A stretch of 64,000 bases of DNA from Halocafeteria seosinensis (Eukaryota; Sar; Bigyra; Bicosoecida). Of this stretch, positions 44,301-54,946 are shown piece after piece (within the stretch, counting starts at the first letter, position 1; each line of letters opens with the position of its first letter). Both the position numbers and the translations under genes were made by a program. Location: positions 237,925-301,924 of the forward strand of contig LVLI01000295.1 of the NCBI GenBank assembly GCA_001687465.1. Reading direction: 5' to 3'. The notes under the pieces are model-generated. The model was given only the letters and a program-made list of their open reading frames with translations. It did not search any database and was not told the DNA's origin.

Positions 44301-46072
44301 GAAGCGCGTACCAAACGAAGTTGTCGTCGTAGGCAGGCACGGGTTCAACGTCGCTGCTATTAGTTATAACCTGGCCTTTCTTGAGATGTTACTGTCGTCT
44401 GCTACAATTAATGAGACAATTTTTTAAACCGGCACTTTCAGCCTGCTTTTTCTTCGTTAAGGCAACGCGTTAGTGATCACTCGGTTGTTTGAGAGCGACT
44501 TGGGGAGTCCAATGGGGACACAACATGGTAGGGTCTTTGAACTTCTTCAGGACTGATTGAAGAATTGTATGACCATGAGCCCCATATGGCATGAAGATGT
44601 AGGATTAGTTTGATATTTCCCTCCTTCAGCCGGCTAAATTCCCCCAATTCCTGCGAATGGTGAAGGGAGATGAAGGCAGTACACAGCACTACTGCACATA
44701 ATAGAATCGCAAGGGACTAAGTCCTTCGTTTTATTGAATTGATATTTAGTTCTTCGACCATCGCATCTTCAGACAACACATGATGACTGTATTTTGATTG
44801 AGGTGAGGCGTGTAACTACAACTACCGCGTTGTTCGATTTCGTCTTAGCGCAGTGCTTGTCACCCCAGGGCTATCTGTCACATTTGTGTGTGTGTGTGAG
44901 TTAAGTTAGCTTGATCACACAGAAGAAGCCCCGAATACGTTGTAGACGATCCATAGTCCGGAGCCCCTCAATAACACAAATCTTGAGCACCGCCTTTCTG
45001 TGTTCCTCTGGAACATGTTCTGGGCAACGGAAAATTATAAGCGATCTTCCTTTCATGCGAACTACATCGTTTCTTCATTCTGCTGAAGCGTAGTTAAGCT
45101 TAAGTTTGCAATGGCTTCCAGAGTTTAGGTGCTCCTCCTTTTATCCTTGGGTTGAAGCACCAAATTTCAGACTTATCTGAGTACACCGCAGAAGCATTCG
45201 AGTTTGGGATCAGAAAATACAAGATTCTGCCGTGATTGTATCACCCTGCTCACACACACATATGTGACAGATAACCTACCGGCCGGGGAGTTGACCGCAT
45301 CCTCTTAACGAGGAGCGGTATGCCCCCGTGTTAAGCAGCGACGGGCCCGCTGTTCCTGCAGCCTTGCTGACATGCGCCGTGAGGGAACACAACACTGGTT
45401 TTGCTCAGGAGGCATCAGAGGAGGAGCACAGGTACTACAATTTATACCACGGTATTCTGGAATTCCTGATGCACAAACGAGCGGTTAAAAGTTTTATATA
45501 TTTGGCGATTGGACGCGTGCCATTCATTCCAATGTAGCTCCCAGTGCACCTGCGGTCCAACGAATTCCAATTCCATGGACTTCGTTGAACGAACTACACA
45601 CGCAAACAGCTTAACACGCTGATGTATACATGTATCAAACAGTCGAGTCATTCCATGATCCTGCTTTTCGGTCCTTGAGAGGCATATCAAGGGAACCTAT
45701 GATATTGATCCGCACAGAAGTCATTGTGAGACCAACTACCTAGCGTCATGTGGCCACCAACTTGCTTACCAAAAACTTGGCAACTTCCCAGCTATAGGAC
45801 GACAATCATTTCTTGCAGTTACAGGCTTGGAATTCTTCGACGTCGAACATGGGCATTTTCACCCTTTTCACCCTTTCTAGCACCACGTAAAAAGGTATGT
45901 TTGTCCCTTCTGAAGCATACGTTGTAGTATCATTCAAGCAGGTGTGCTCCGTAAGTGGAGAGAGCAGAATTAGGGTGGGAAAAAGAGGAAGAAATTGCCA
46001 GCCTTCGTACTTGATTGCCCCATCTGTTGCAAGAGAGACATATAAAGAGACGGGAAAGAAAGTATAGAAACG
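44301..46072. other. Long intergenic region with a transposon-like insert
   Basis: About 1.8 kb between the small coiled-coil gene and ubiquilin, both plus strand. It contains the TIR-flanked element at 44872-45273 and, just after it, a nested hairpin at about 45284-45328. Open frames (e.g. 45328-45537) are short and lack protein-like composition. Confidence 0.5.
44872..45273. mobile_element. MITE-like element with terminal inverted repeats and TA flanks
   Basis: The left end reads TA then TCTGTCACATTTGTGTGTGT (from 44874). The right end, reverse-complemented, reads TCTGTCACATATGTGTGTGT, followed on the plus strand by TA at 45272-45273. That gives ~20-25 bp inverted repeats around ~398 bp with TA on both sides, as in non-autonomous Tc1/mariner-type elements. 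No transposase frame lies inside. The GT-rich part of the repeat could match by chance; the TCTGTCACAT part (10 of 10) is the stronger evidence. Confidence 0.55.
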
Positions 46073-48157
46073 ATGACAAACATAAATTTTCGAATGAGCG
46101 ATGGAGCTCAGTTTTCGATAGAGACCTCGGAGTCTATTTCTGAATTAACCATAGGGAAGTTGAAGGAACTGATCTCAGGACCTGAGAAGGCGAATGCGTC
46201 GCCATCAGCCTTAAAGCTTGTCTATCGGGGTAAAATACTCAAAGACGAGAATGTATTAGAAACATATGGTACGTATAAACTTGCCTCCATGATCTGCTGT
46301 GGGCTGGTTTCGAGGAGGGAGGTCAGAAACAGCTGCTTCTTGTGAGGGACATGGTGACGTAGTAGATGCATACCACTTGTTTTCTTACTATTTTCTCGGT
46401 ATATGCAGGGTTTGAGGATGGGCATACTATCCATGTTGTTCGCTCTCGAACTGCTGGATCTTCTCCGGGGACTGGAAGCACCGGTAGCACTTCTCAGCCA
46501 AACACTGGTGGCGGAACACAAGGTATGCAATCACCATTAAATAGTGGCCAAAGTGGAATGGGTTCAATGCAATCGATGATGCAAAATCCGGAGGCAATGA
46601 GTAACATGATGAACAACCCCATGATGCAAGCTCTTACGGAGGACCCTGAAATGCTTCGAGGTATTATAGAGTCAAGCCCACAAATGCGACAAATGATGAA
46701 CTCCAATCCGGAACTTGCCAGAGCGATGCGCGACCCAGAAACCCTACGCAATGCCATGCGAGCAGCTAGAGACCCTGCTTATATGCGCGAGATGATGAGA
46801 CATCAAGATGTTGCAATGGCAAATATACAAAATATGCCTGGAGGGTTTGACGCAATAAGGAGAATGTATGAAGAAGTTCAAGAACCTCTGGAATCCGGCA
46901 TGCAAGAGTCTGCTCAGCAAATGGCGGAAGATCCTCTTGGAACTCTATCAGGCAATCCTCGGCAGCGCAGAAATAACCATGAAACGGCAGAGGAGGAAGA
47001 AGACTCCAGCCAACCGATACCAAACCCGTGGGGAGGATCCAGTCAAACCAATCGCTCTCAGGGTGCGTGTTCTATGCTACCCTTAAGATCTCGTGCATGT
47101 TGGGTCTCGCCGCTTTCTCTTAAAGAGTTATGTTCTCGTACATCATGTGCATGAGCCCTTTCCACTGCGTCACCAACATGGTTCACGAGGTCCCCACCTC
47201 TTAACTATCATTTCACCGTTTTTCACTTGTCTTTTGTTCAATGCAGGGGCCGACGGAAGTAGTCCATTTCCAAGTGTGCCCGCTGGAAGCAATCCTTTTG
47301 CGGGAGGTGGAAACCCGTTTGCTGCTATGCAAGGCATGCAAGGAGGTGGATCAGGGCAGCCGGATATGCAGTCTGCCATGGGTATGCTTCAGAACCCGAT
47401 GATGCGGCAGATGGTTACCCAAATGATGAGTAATCCTCAAATGCTGAACATGATGGAACAGCAGAACCCCATGTTGAGGCAAATGTTGGACTCTCAACCT
47501 GGAATGCGAGAAATGATGCAGAATCCTCAAATGTTACAGCAGATGTTAGACACTGCCGCCAGTACAATGGGCTCCGGGCAAGGGGGTACAGGTGGAGGTG
47601 CTCCCCCCATGGGTGCGATGGGAGCAGGAGGTAATCCTTTCGCTGCTATGTTTGGTCAAGGTACTGAGGGTACGGGCTCTGGAGGCGAAGCTTCGACAGC
47701 GACGAGCTCTACAACAGAGTCCACCTCAACGCCGAATACCGGTACTACACCCTCTGGTGGTATGCCCGATATGAATGCACTCATGCAGCAAATGATGCAA
47801 GGAGGAGGTGGGGGCATGGGGGGCACTCAGCCCTCTGGGGGCCAGCAGGCTCCGGATTTCAACACCATGATGCAGAACATGATGGGAGGTGGACAAGGCA
47901 TGGGCGGACAGGGGGGTCAAACTCCTGATATGAATACGATGATGCAAAACCTGATGGGTGGGCAGCGGCCANCAGGAGGTGGAGGAGGACAGCAACAGCA
48001 GCAAGGAGATCAAAATGTGAACTACGAGGAATTGTACGCCACTCAACTTGCGCAAATGCGTGAACTAGGATTCACAGACACGAATGCTTGCATCAACGCA
48101 TTAAAAAGCACCGGCGGTAATGTTGAGGCAGCCATAAACCGCTTATTCGGCGAGTAA
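46073..48157 (+). CDS. Ubiquilin / Dsk2 proteasome shuttle factor
   Basis: Three exons: 46073-46268, 46409-47062, 47247-48157; 586 residues. Domains in order: ubiquitin-like domain (about 1-78; ALKLVYRGKILKDE and GFEDGHTIHVVRSR), STI1-type Met/Asn-rich repeats (MQNPEAMSNMMNNPMMQALT, NPELARAMRDPETLRNAM; a second group after residue 320, LQNPMMRQMVTQMMSNPQML), a Gly/Met/Thr-rich low-complexity stretch, and a C-terminal UBA domain (LAQMRELGFTDTNACINALK to the end). It binds ubiquitylated and hydrophobic clients and delivers them to the proteasome. The UBL exon boundary falls in codon GGG. One undetermined base (N at 47972) leaves one residue unknown in the Gly-rich region. Introns of 140 and 184 nt are the longest found here. 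Confidence 0.96.
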
Positions 48158-48579
48158 AGTAGCGATCGTAGTCGTTAGAAAATGTACATCGGAGAGCCGG
48201 TGGCGAAGAGTCGCCGACAGTTGCTGTGGTGCCACCACAATTGTACAAGGGTAGGTACTGAAACTTATTTCCTTCGGGAACATCTCTTTCCATGATATTT
48301 AAGGAGTCCTCATCCATTGAGTGTAACATAGGAGTTGTCTTCTCCAATTCTTACTTGCTAAGTCTTATTGCATGGCATTGCATGATGGCAAATTTCTAAG
48401 ATGTCACCGTTTCCGCGGGAATCCCGTTATCCAAGAGTCTAGAGAGTCCAGGTTTGTTATCCATGCTCTCTCTTCCTCGGTTGAGGGAGATTCTTCCATA
48501 CACCCGAGTTGTTGGGGCTCTCTGCAGAATAAGCCATGTTGTCTGGGGTTTTATGGCGTTCAGAATAACTTGACCAACC
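48158..48579. other. Intergenic, no gene seen
   Basis: About 420 bp between ubiquilin and MO25 on the same strand. It should contain the 3' UTR of the first and the promoter of the second. Nothing else is evident. Confidence 0.4.
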
Positions 48580-50008
48580 ATGGCATCTCTGGGCTTTTTT
48601 CGTAAAACGCCTTCAGAGGTCACTAAGCTGGCCAAAGCAGCTTTACAGAAGGACCTCAGTGATGAGAAGGTACGCATGCGCTCTATTATTTATTTATGTG
48701 TACATGTCGGATGAATGAGTGAACGAGTGTCTAATTTGAGTACAGAACCGTGCTGAATTGAGCAAACGAGTAGCTTCCATGAAGGCCATTGTATTAGGAG
48801 AAGTACGTATCCTCTACCATGACGGCTTTATAGAGCGAGAAAGCGAGTAAGGATGGCCTTCATCTGTTGTGTATATGTGCGTGAATGAACGACTGCAGGA
48901 GGGGAAGCCACCCAAAGAGGAGAAGCGCCGTGAATTGGGCATGGCGTGGAAACAGGAAGATATTTTGCCCCAGATGCAAAGTAAATTTGGTGAAGTAGAT
49001 TTCGAGGTGCGTACTCCCGATGGAACAGTACACGCACACAGAGCACGTGAACCAAAACGACGGCCGTGAGATACAGGTTCGGAAGGATCTCAGCACATGT
49101 TTTGATACTCTTGCGCGCTCTGACATCGGAGGGTTTACCTCTCAGTATCTACCAGAAAAAGCATCGGTTATAGCAGAACTATCGAGGCAGTAAGTGTCCA
49201 CGTAAATCTCCCTTAATTTCGTGAATGCCGTAAAGTCTTGGCGGAGAGAGCCTTTTGCAGCTACACGAATCCCGAACTGGCACTCGCTTGTGGCGTCGTT
49301 TTAAGAGGAGCCCTCGCCTCTGTCCCTGTCCACCGGACGTTGTTGGGCGGTCCTCCAGTGGATGAAGATACGGGCTTGTCAATCTGCTTATCTACTTTGA
49401 TCAAGGAGGTCGTGCACAATGAAAACTTTGAGGTGGCTGCCGATGGTTTTGCAACCATAAGTGATTTGCTGACCAAGAACAAAACTGTCGTCCACAGCTT
49501 CATTACAGATAATTTCTCATCGTTTTTTGAAACCTATCACATCATGTTGAGATCGAGAGTTTACACTACTCGTCGCCAAGGCTTACGACTTCTCTCAGAG
49601 CTGCTGCTTGATTCGGACCACTTCGAGATAATGATAAATTATGTCTCCAATCCCGAGTACTTAAAGATTATCATGACGATGTTACGGGACGTGCGGCAGA
49701 ATATCCAATTCGAGGCGTTTCACGTATTTAAAGTGTTTGTTGCGAACCCTAATAAGCCGAACGTAATCACTCAGATCTTGGCTACGAATAAGGACAAACT
49801 AATTAAATACTTGAGGGAATTTCAAAATGATAGGAGTGACACAGAGTTTGCGGAAGAGAAAGCGCTTCTCATTGAGACTTTGTCCAACATAGATGCAAGT
49901 TCCCCTTCAGCTTCCCAATCTGCGAGTGACAGTAGCACTAAAACGACGGCGACTCCGGCCCAAGATACATCGACAGCAACCACCACCTCTGCAAGCACCG
50001 AAAAGTAG
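48580..50008 (+). CDS. MO25 / CAB39 scaffold protein
   Basis: Armadillo-like scaffold that activates STE20-family (and, in animals, LKB1) kinases. Five exons: 48580-48669, 48746-48802, 48899-49006, 49077-49189, 49249-50008; 375 residues. Family blocks are clear: FFRKTPSEVTKLAKAAL at the start, VRKDLSTCF, SYTNPELALACGVVLR, ADGFATISDLLTKNK, RQGLRLLSELLLDSDHFEIM and, near the end, NIQFEAFHVFKVFVANPNK. The last acceptor is the GAGAG before 49249: the nearer AAAG acceptor at about 49235 would break the frame. MO25 proteins are normally ~340 residues; this one has an extra ~40-residue Ser/Thr/Ala tail. The kinase partner is not in the window. Confidence 0.94.
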
Positions 50009-50154
50009 GGAGACCGTGTCGTAGGAACTATCTATCTTATGGAAACCTGGGTTTCACACGCATGGGTTTGTGTGAATTAGTTAGTTTTATGTTTTACGTT
50101 CGTTGCAACTACTCTTGTGAATCGCCGATGTTGACCGGTGCTTCAGCAAGCCGT

Positions 50155-50937
50155 CTACGCAATACCTCCATGATACCTGTACGGGTCGATGAACATTTCT
50201 TCGCGGAACACATCCCTCACTTCGGCGTCAGAGCATCTACTGGTTGCGCATAAGATATAAGAGTAGGGTAGAAATATAATGAACATTTGGTACAACTGAG
50301 GGTATCGCTCCACGAGATAATACGCCCCCACCCAGGAGATAGCCGCTAGTACCAGACAGAGCCCTATCCCCTCCAAAAGATATGCTATTCCCGGAGTGTT
50401 TTCTAAGCCACCAATAGCAATGGTAAACAATCTAACGTACAGGGGTACTGTAATATCCACTGGTTCACCTTCGACTAGCTGTAGGCATGCCCAAGCACCG
50501 GCGATGGCAGTTTCAATCATGCAGGCTGTCACCAGGACCGGGGTCAGCCAGTTGCATATCTTGACGAACGCTGAAGGCTTTTTGTACTCCGAAATCGAGA
50601 CGTCCTTGACGCGATCCTTATTCGCCACTCTCTTTAGAGCATTTTGAAAGTCTTCGATTTTGTACGACGTATCCACTCTCATGGCATCGGCTTTGCTGCG
50701 CAAGAAGTCCCCAATGCTTTCACCGGTCATGAACTCTTTCTCAGAGCGATATTCCGAGTCCTGTGCTTGTATGTCGGATCCATCCTTGAACAGCGAGATT
50801 AACATGGAGAACCAATAGGGAAAACACTTTGTAATCAAAACTTTGGGTTTTGGATCCACCTTGCTCTTCTCAGGTAACACCCGAAAAGGTGTCGGCGGCC
50901 ATTGCTCCAGTTCCTGAGCCGTATCCACTCCAGACAT
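50155..50937 (-). CDS. Hypothetical membrane protein with C-terminal hydrophobic spans
   Basis: Intronless, 260 residues, ATG at 50937. The first ~135 residues are hydrophilic except for a hydrophobic patch at CFPYWFSMLISLF (about 39-51). Then come three to four hydrophobic spans: ICNWLTPVLVTACMIETAI, YVRLFTIAIGGLENTP region, GIGLCLVLAAISWVGAYYLV and LYQMFIIFLPYSYILC. No known transporter, enzyme or receptor motif was seen. It converges on MO25 (146 bp between stops). Membrane location is confident; function unknown. Confidence 0.7.
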   Translation of the reverse strand: MSGVDTAQELEQWPPTPFRVLPEKSKVDPKPKVLITKCFPYWFSMLISLFKDGSDIQAQDSEYRSEKEFMTGESIGDFLRSKADAMRVDTSYKIEDFQNALKRVANKDRVKDVSISEYKKPSAFVKICNWLTPVLVTACMIETAIAGAWACLQLVEGEPVDITVPLYVRLFTIAIGGLENTPGIAYLLEGIGLCLVLAAISWVGAYYLVERYPQLYQMFIIFLPYSYILCATSRCSDAEVRDVFREEMFIDPYRYHGGIA

Positions 50938-51348
50938 CGTTTCCAGCGCACCCTAGAGAGTCTGCACACGCAATTATGACAAAATCAGTTCATATCATTG
51001 ATCACTCAATACAGAGGATAGGAGAGAAACAACTAACCTCTGTTGTCGTCGCACGGCGAAAAGGGGATTATGTGGCAATCCACTCACTCGCAGAGCTTTG
51101 CCGATGACATACGGATTAAAGCCTTCTGTACAAACGAATCTGCGTGTTCAACAGCTTGCATGCACGCCATCCAGCGTGCGCGAGACAACAGCGTACGAAG
51201 ATGGAATCTCCAACTTTTGTTTGTTCGGTTCTGAATGTGGAATGTGGAAGCAGCTTGCTGGCTGCCGGCAGCAGTACTGCTACAAGTTGTCTTAGGACGA
51301 CAAGCGGCACATGCTTTTGAGTATACAGTTAGTCTATTGATTATTGAT
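50938..51348. other. Intergenic, no gene seen
   Basis: About 410 bp between the membrane-protein start and the PDI stop (both minus). Several small chance frames on both strands; no feature supported. Confidence 0.4.
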
Positions 51349-52780
51349 TCAAATCTCTTCGGAAAGAATATCTTCTAGTGAGAATTCGTCGTCGTCTTTG
51401 GGAGGTTCTGGCATACTGCCATCCCACGCCTCTACCGTATCTATCTTCGGAGCTTCCTTCAGCGGGAAGGTAGCAGCTCGGCCCGTAGCAAGACTGGAAA
51501 CGAACTTATTCAAACTGGGTTCATCAAAGGCACCAGTGTGTATGGCGTAGGCTTTCTTATTGAGATTGACTGCGACTACTGCGGGAATAGTCTCTTTAAC
51601 ACTCAGGGCCTCCTGCAACTTGGGCTGCTTGCCTACTTCAGTCCACGTGAACTTGATGGGAGCGCTAAGGTGCTTCATTGCAACATTAGACATGGCATCT
51701 AAGTATTTCTGCCGCCCTTCAACGCCGTCATCTAGAATATGCCTCAGCACAGCAACTACGCATATAGTGGATTTCTGTTGTTGGCAGGTTTTAGTCCAGA
51801 CATCCTCCGACGTTATCTCGACGGCCTCAGGAGGCTTGGCAGTAGTCGCGAATAAATTGCGCGCATACTCCACCAATGAGTCGGTATCTCTTCCTCCTTC
51901 ATACGGCCTCGCATCTGACTCGCTCTTCTTTCCACCGCCAAACGCAACAATGGTCGGATATCCCTTGACATCGAACTTCTGAGCCAATTCAGAGTTTTCT
52001 GTTGCATCTACCGCACCGAATCGGACTTGATCAGAAACCCTGCTTGCGGCTTCCGCCCAAACCGGAGCAAGGTTCTTGCAGTGTCCACACCAGGGGGCGT
52101 AGAATTCAACCATCCAAACCTCGTCCGAATTCAATACTTCATCTTCAAAATTTAATTCGGTTAAAGTAACAACATGTTTGCCTCCACCGGTCTCAACTTT
52201 TGGACCGTTTCCTTCGCTGCCGGTGCTGCCACCAGAACCTCCTGAACTCTTAGAAGAACCGCTTTTCCCGGATAGTCTTCCATGGGCCACTTTGTTGGCA
52301 GCCTTTAATCCGGCTTGAACAAACGACTTAGCGTCGCTCCCCCCTTGATAATCTTCGGGTGAGTTCTTGTTTTCTCCGAAAACTTTGATAGAAGGGAACC
52401 CTTGGATCTGGTATCTGGAAGCCAAATTCCTATTCTCGTCGGCATCTACAGCACCTATTTTGACGATCCCCTTCAGCGCACGCGCGACTTTTTTGTATTC
52501 AGGGGCGAGATTGCGGCAATGTCCACACCAACTGCGTGCAATACAAGAGAGCAATGAACAGCAGACAAGGCTTGCCGAGTACACAACACGTGTCGCAGAC
52601 CTTGCCCGGTACTTACGGTGCATAGAACTCTATTAACCACACAGCGTCATCCTGAAGGACTTTCTTCGAGAAGTCTGAGTCTGTTAACTGGATGACGTCG
52701 TCCGAGTTCGAGTAAAGGGCATCAGAAACAGATGCCAGGCAGGCAATGGCCCCGAGAATCCATGGTATCTGGTTCATCAT
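51349..52780 (-). CDS. Protein disulfide isomerase, P5/PDIA6 type
   Basis: Forms and shuffles disulfides in the secretory pathway. Two exons on the minus strand, 52780-52617 and 52531-51349, 448 residues. A signal peptide (about 1-22, IPWILGAIACLASVSDA) is followed by two thioredoxin domains with active sites WCGHC at 56-60 and 202-206, each with the cis-Pro motif (GFPSIK, GYPTIV), separated by a Gly/Ser-rich linker (about 140-165), then a third, redox-inactive domain, as in PDIA6. The first active site is created by splicing (CC|T TGG TGT). The C-terminus is acidic and ends DILSEEI, without KDEL/HDEL, so ER retention by the usual receptor is not expected. A second in-frame Met directly follows the first. 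Confidence 0.94.
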
Positions 52781-54054
52781 CCTGAAGGATTCCACGCTCT
52801 CCTTCCCGTGTCTCAGGCACTTTTCAATCAAACAAATACGCAATTTTATTGTTGCTAAGGCTTTGCTACTCGTGGCAGTGTCCCGAGGCTCTCTGTACTC
52901 CCTGCAATGTGGTCAACGAACAATCGAACAAAACTCGCAAGGTTCCCGGGAGACCGGGAGGCAAACACCTTGTGAAGTTGACCCTTACGGTACGCTACGG
53001 GAAGTGTAGATGGTGGATTGAGAGGCATACCCACCAAATATGATGAGTATCGTCGTGTTTATCTAATGCTTCTTAGTCCACCAATCAGGAAGTCGAGGCG
53101 TCAACACGGAGATAGGAGTCGGGAGTTATACAAGCGAGGGCTGCATGATACATCCACCACATTTTGGAGAGGGTTAATTTCCCAAATTTCACCCATATAC
53201 TGGCAAAAACGAACCCACATAGCGGTCGTATCGCAGTTCAAGATCGCGTTACCGCACATTGTGTTGTTGGTATTGACTCCACTCTACTCAGTATTGGAAA
53301 TTCACCGTTGTTTGCACGAGGCCACATACTATGCCATGTGTGCGATGGCTAGCCAAAGGCGCATCCCTCGAGCTCAGTGTGAGTTCTGTGTGTATTTGTA
53401 TTTACCCTCCCGGGAGAAGAGTTCTGTCCACGCTGCTGCTTTCCTCAGTGGCCAGGGAGTCGTCGTCCGATGGCATGAGCACAACTGCCCGGCGGATCTC
53501 AGTGAAGTTGAGGGAATCGCTGCTTAAAGCGGGCGAACCTCGCTCCTTGCTAAGAGTATGGTGCACTATGCAGTGTTATCATTGCTAATCGTGGCAGCGT
53601 CGTCTCCTTCCCGGGGCTTTCTATATTCCCTGCAATGAAGATCAACGAACATTCCTCGGCAACAAAATTCCAATTTAATTATTTCCATCCCGTTGTGTGT
53701 GTATTCAACTTCAACTATAGTAAGTGCCCGTTAGCCGAGGCTACGCCTTCCTTCATACGCCGTATTGGGCATTACTAAATGCAACCACTTGCACAGCATT
53801 CTACAGTTGCTCCGAAATTCCATTCATCTTACACAGCTTACCCTTAACTTCAACTTCAACATGGATGGAACTTTAGCGCGCGTCGACTTGCCCGGAGAAC
53901 TATACCCGGCTGCATAGACGGTATACTATAGAGGTGATTTAGACTAGTGATACTACCAAGGATCAGTGGGTGTTTCTCATTCTCGACTGGTAGCAGAGAA
54001 GCAACCCGTAGCTTTGTCGTGTAAAGGAGTCTTCACAGTGGAAAGAAGTAGACC
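52781..54054. other. Intergenic region, divergent promoters and repeats
   Basis: About 1.27 kb between PDI (minus) and the flagellar MIP-like gene (plus). It contains the pair of ~80-bp repeats. A 169-codon plus-strand frame at 53018-53527 starts with ATG but has no recognised domain and weak coding character, so it is not called as a gene. Confidence 0.4.
52853..53662. repeat. Pair of diverged ~80-bp direct repeats
   Basis: Copies at about 52853-52932 and 53578-53662 share TTGCTA(C/A)TCGTGGCAG, then GGCTyTCT and CTGCAATG followed by TCAACGAACA. The first copy is 70-150 bp upstream of the PDI start. A shorter version of the core (TTATTCCCTGCAATGTACAC) recurs at 59606-59625, just upstream of the SIN3 start. 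The spacing between the two long copies is about 725 bp. Confidence 0.6.
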
Positions 54055-54882
54055 ATGGCAGGGTACGGAGTCGCAGGCCACAAAAATGAATATACCACAG
54101 GCGTTCGGGTTGGAAACTGGTGCGAAGATGCACTAGGCATATCGGAAGCATCTCGGCATACGGTGGAGCGAGTGCCGTTTCATGGAGAGACAGAGACTAA
54201 AGCGAAATTTGCACCCCCGTGGAACCAGCCTCAACCGAAATCAACGGGAGCCACCCTCGATAGCACACTCTTGAGCGAAGGGGGAGGAATTTCGAACGAT
54301 CCGAACAAATTGTTTCGGCATGAACACGCTGACTTCAAGTCGCATGATGACCGATTCACGACGACGTAAGTTCTTCACATGAACGCCCCAAAACGTAGCA
54401 ACTGATTCATGCAACCGTATTTGTATTTTGCAGTTGCCAAGCTGCACATAGTGGGGCTAATGTACACATTCAAGACTATTGCGCTGATGCGCAACCAAGG
54501 CAGAAAATTCCCACGATGAACCGGACAGTGAAATGCAAGGAACGCGAAAAGGAGGTAAGTACACACTGGATGGGAAACGCAATCTAGACCCAGGGGCTGA
54601 CATACTACTTGTCCATATCAGGTTACTGCTGGACTCGACGAACGTGACCCGATGAGGCAACGAAATATGGATGGAAAATGTCGGGGGTCAGTACCGACTT
54701 CGCGCTTTGCCACGATGACACAAGTTTCTCAAGAAAGCGTGGATCGTTACGCACGGAAAGCGGCGTTCTTAGGGCACAAACCGAAAGCGCAGCATGAAAA
54801 GGAGCAAGAAAACGAGTATAGGCCACGTAAGACGCAATTTACTCAATCATTCAAATGTCCCATACCCAGTCTGAGGGCCTAA
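54055..54882 (+). CDS. Flagellar protein, microtubule-inner-protein-like
   Basis: Three exons: 54055-54365, 54434-54554, 54622-54882; 230 residues. No membrane span or enzyme motif. The start MAGYGVAGHKNEYTTGVRVG leads into GNWCED, recalling the [NT]-x3-GNW-x-E motif near the start of CFAP68/CFAP107-type microtubule inner proteins, which staple doublet microtubules inside cilia. The rest is hydrophilic and irregular, with repeated short aromatic/Pro motifs (KFAPPWNQP, HADFKSHDDRF), as in other luminal microtubule proteins. Orthology to a named CFAP is not secure. Ends 64 bp from the convergent SIN3 stop. The dynein and PPP1R42-like genes elsewhere in the window support a flagellated cell. Confidence 0.72.
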
Positions 54883-54946
54883 TGAAGTGGGAGTGCAAAC
54901 AATATACACATACGTATCGTATCGACAAGTATGCGCGTAGTAGTTT

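Noticed and set aside
53018-53527. ATG-started 169-codon plus-strand frame upstream of the flagellar gene.
   Set aside because: No domain, erratic composition, and it lies in a stretch with repeats and divergent promoters; more likely a chance frame.
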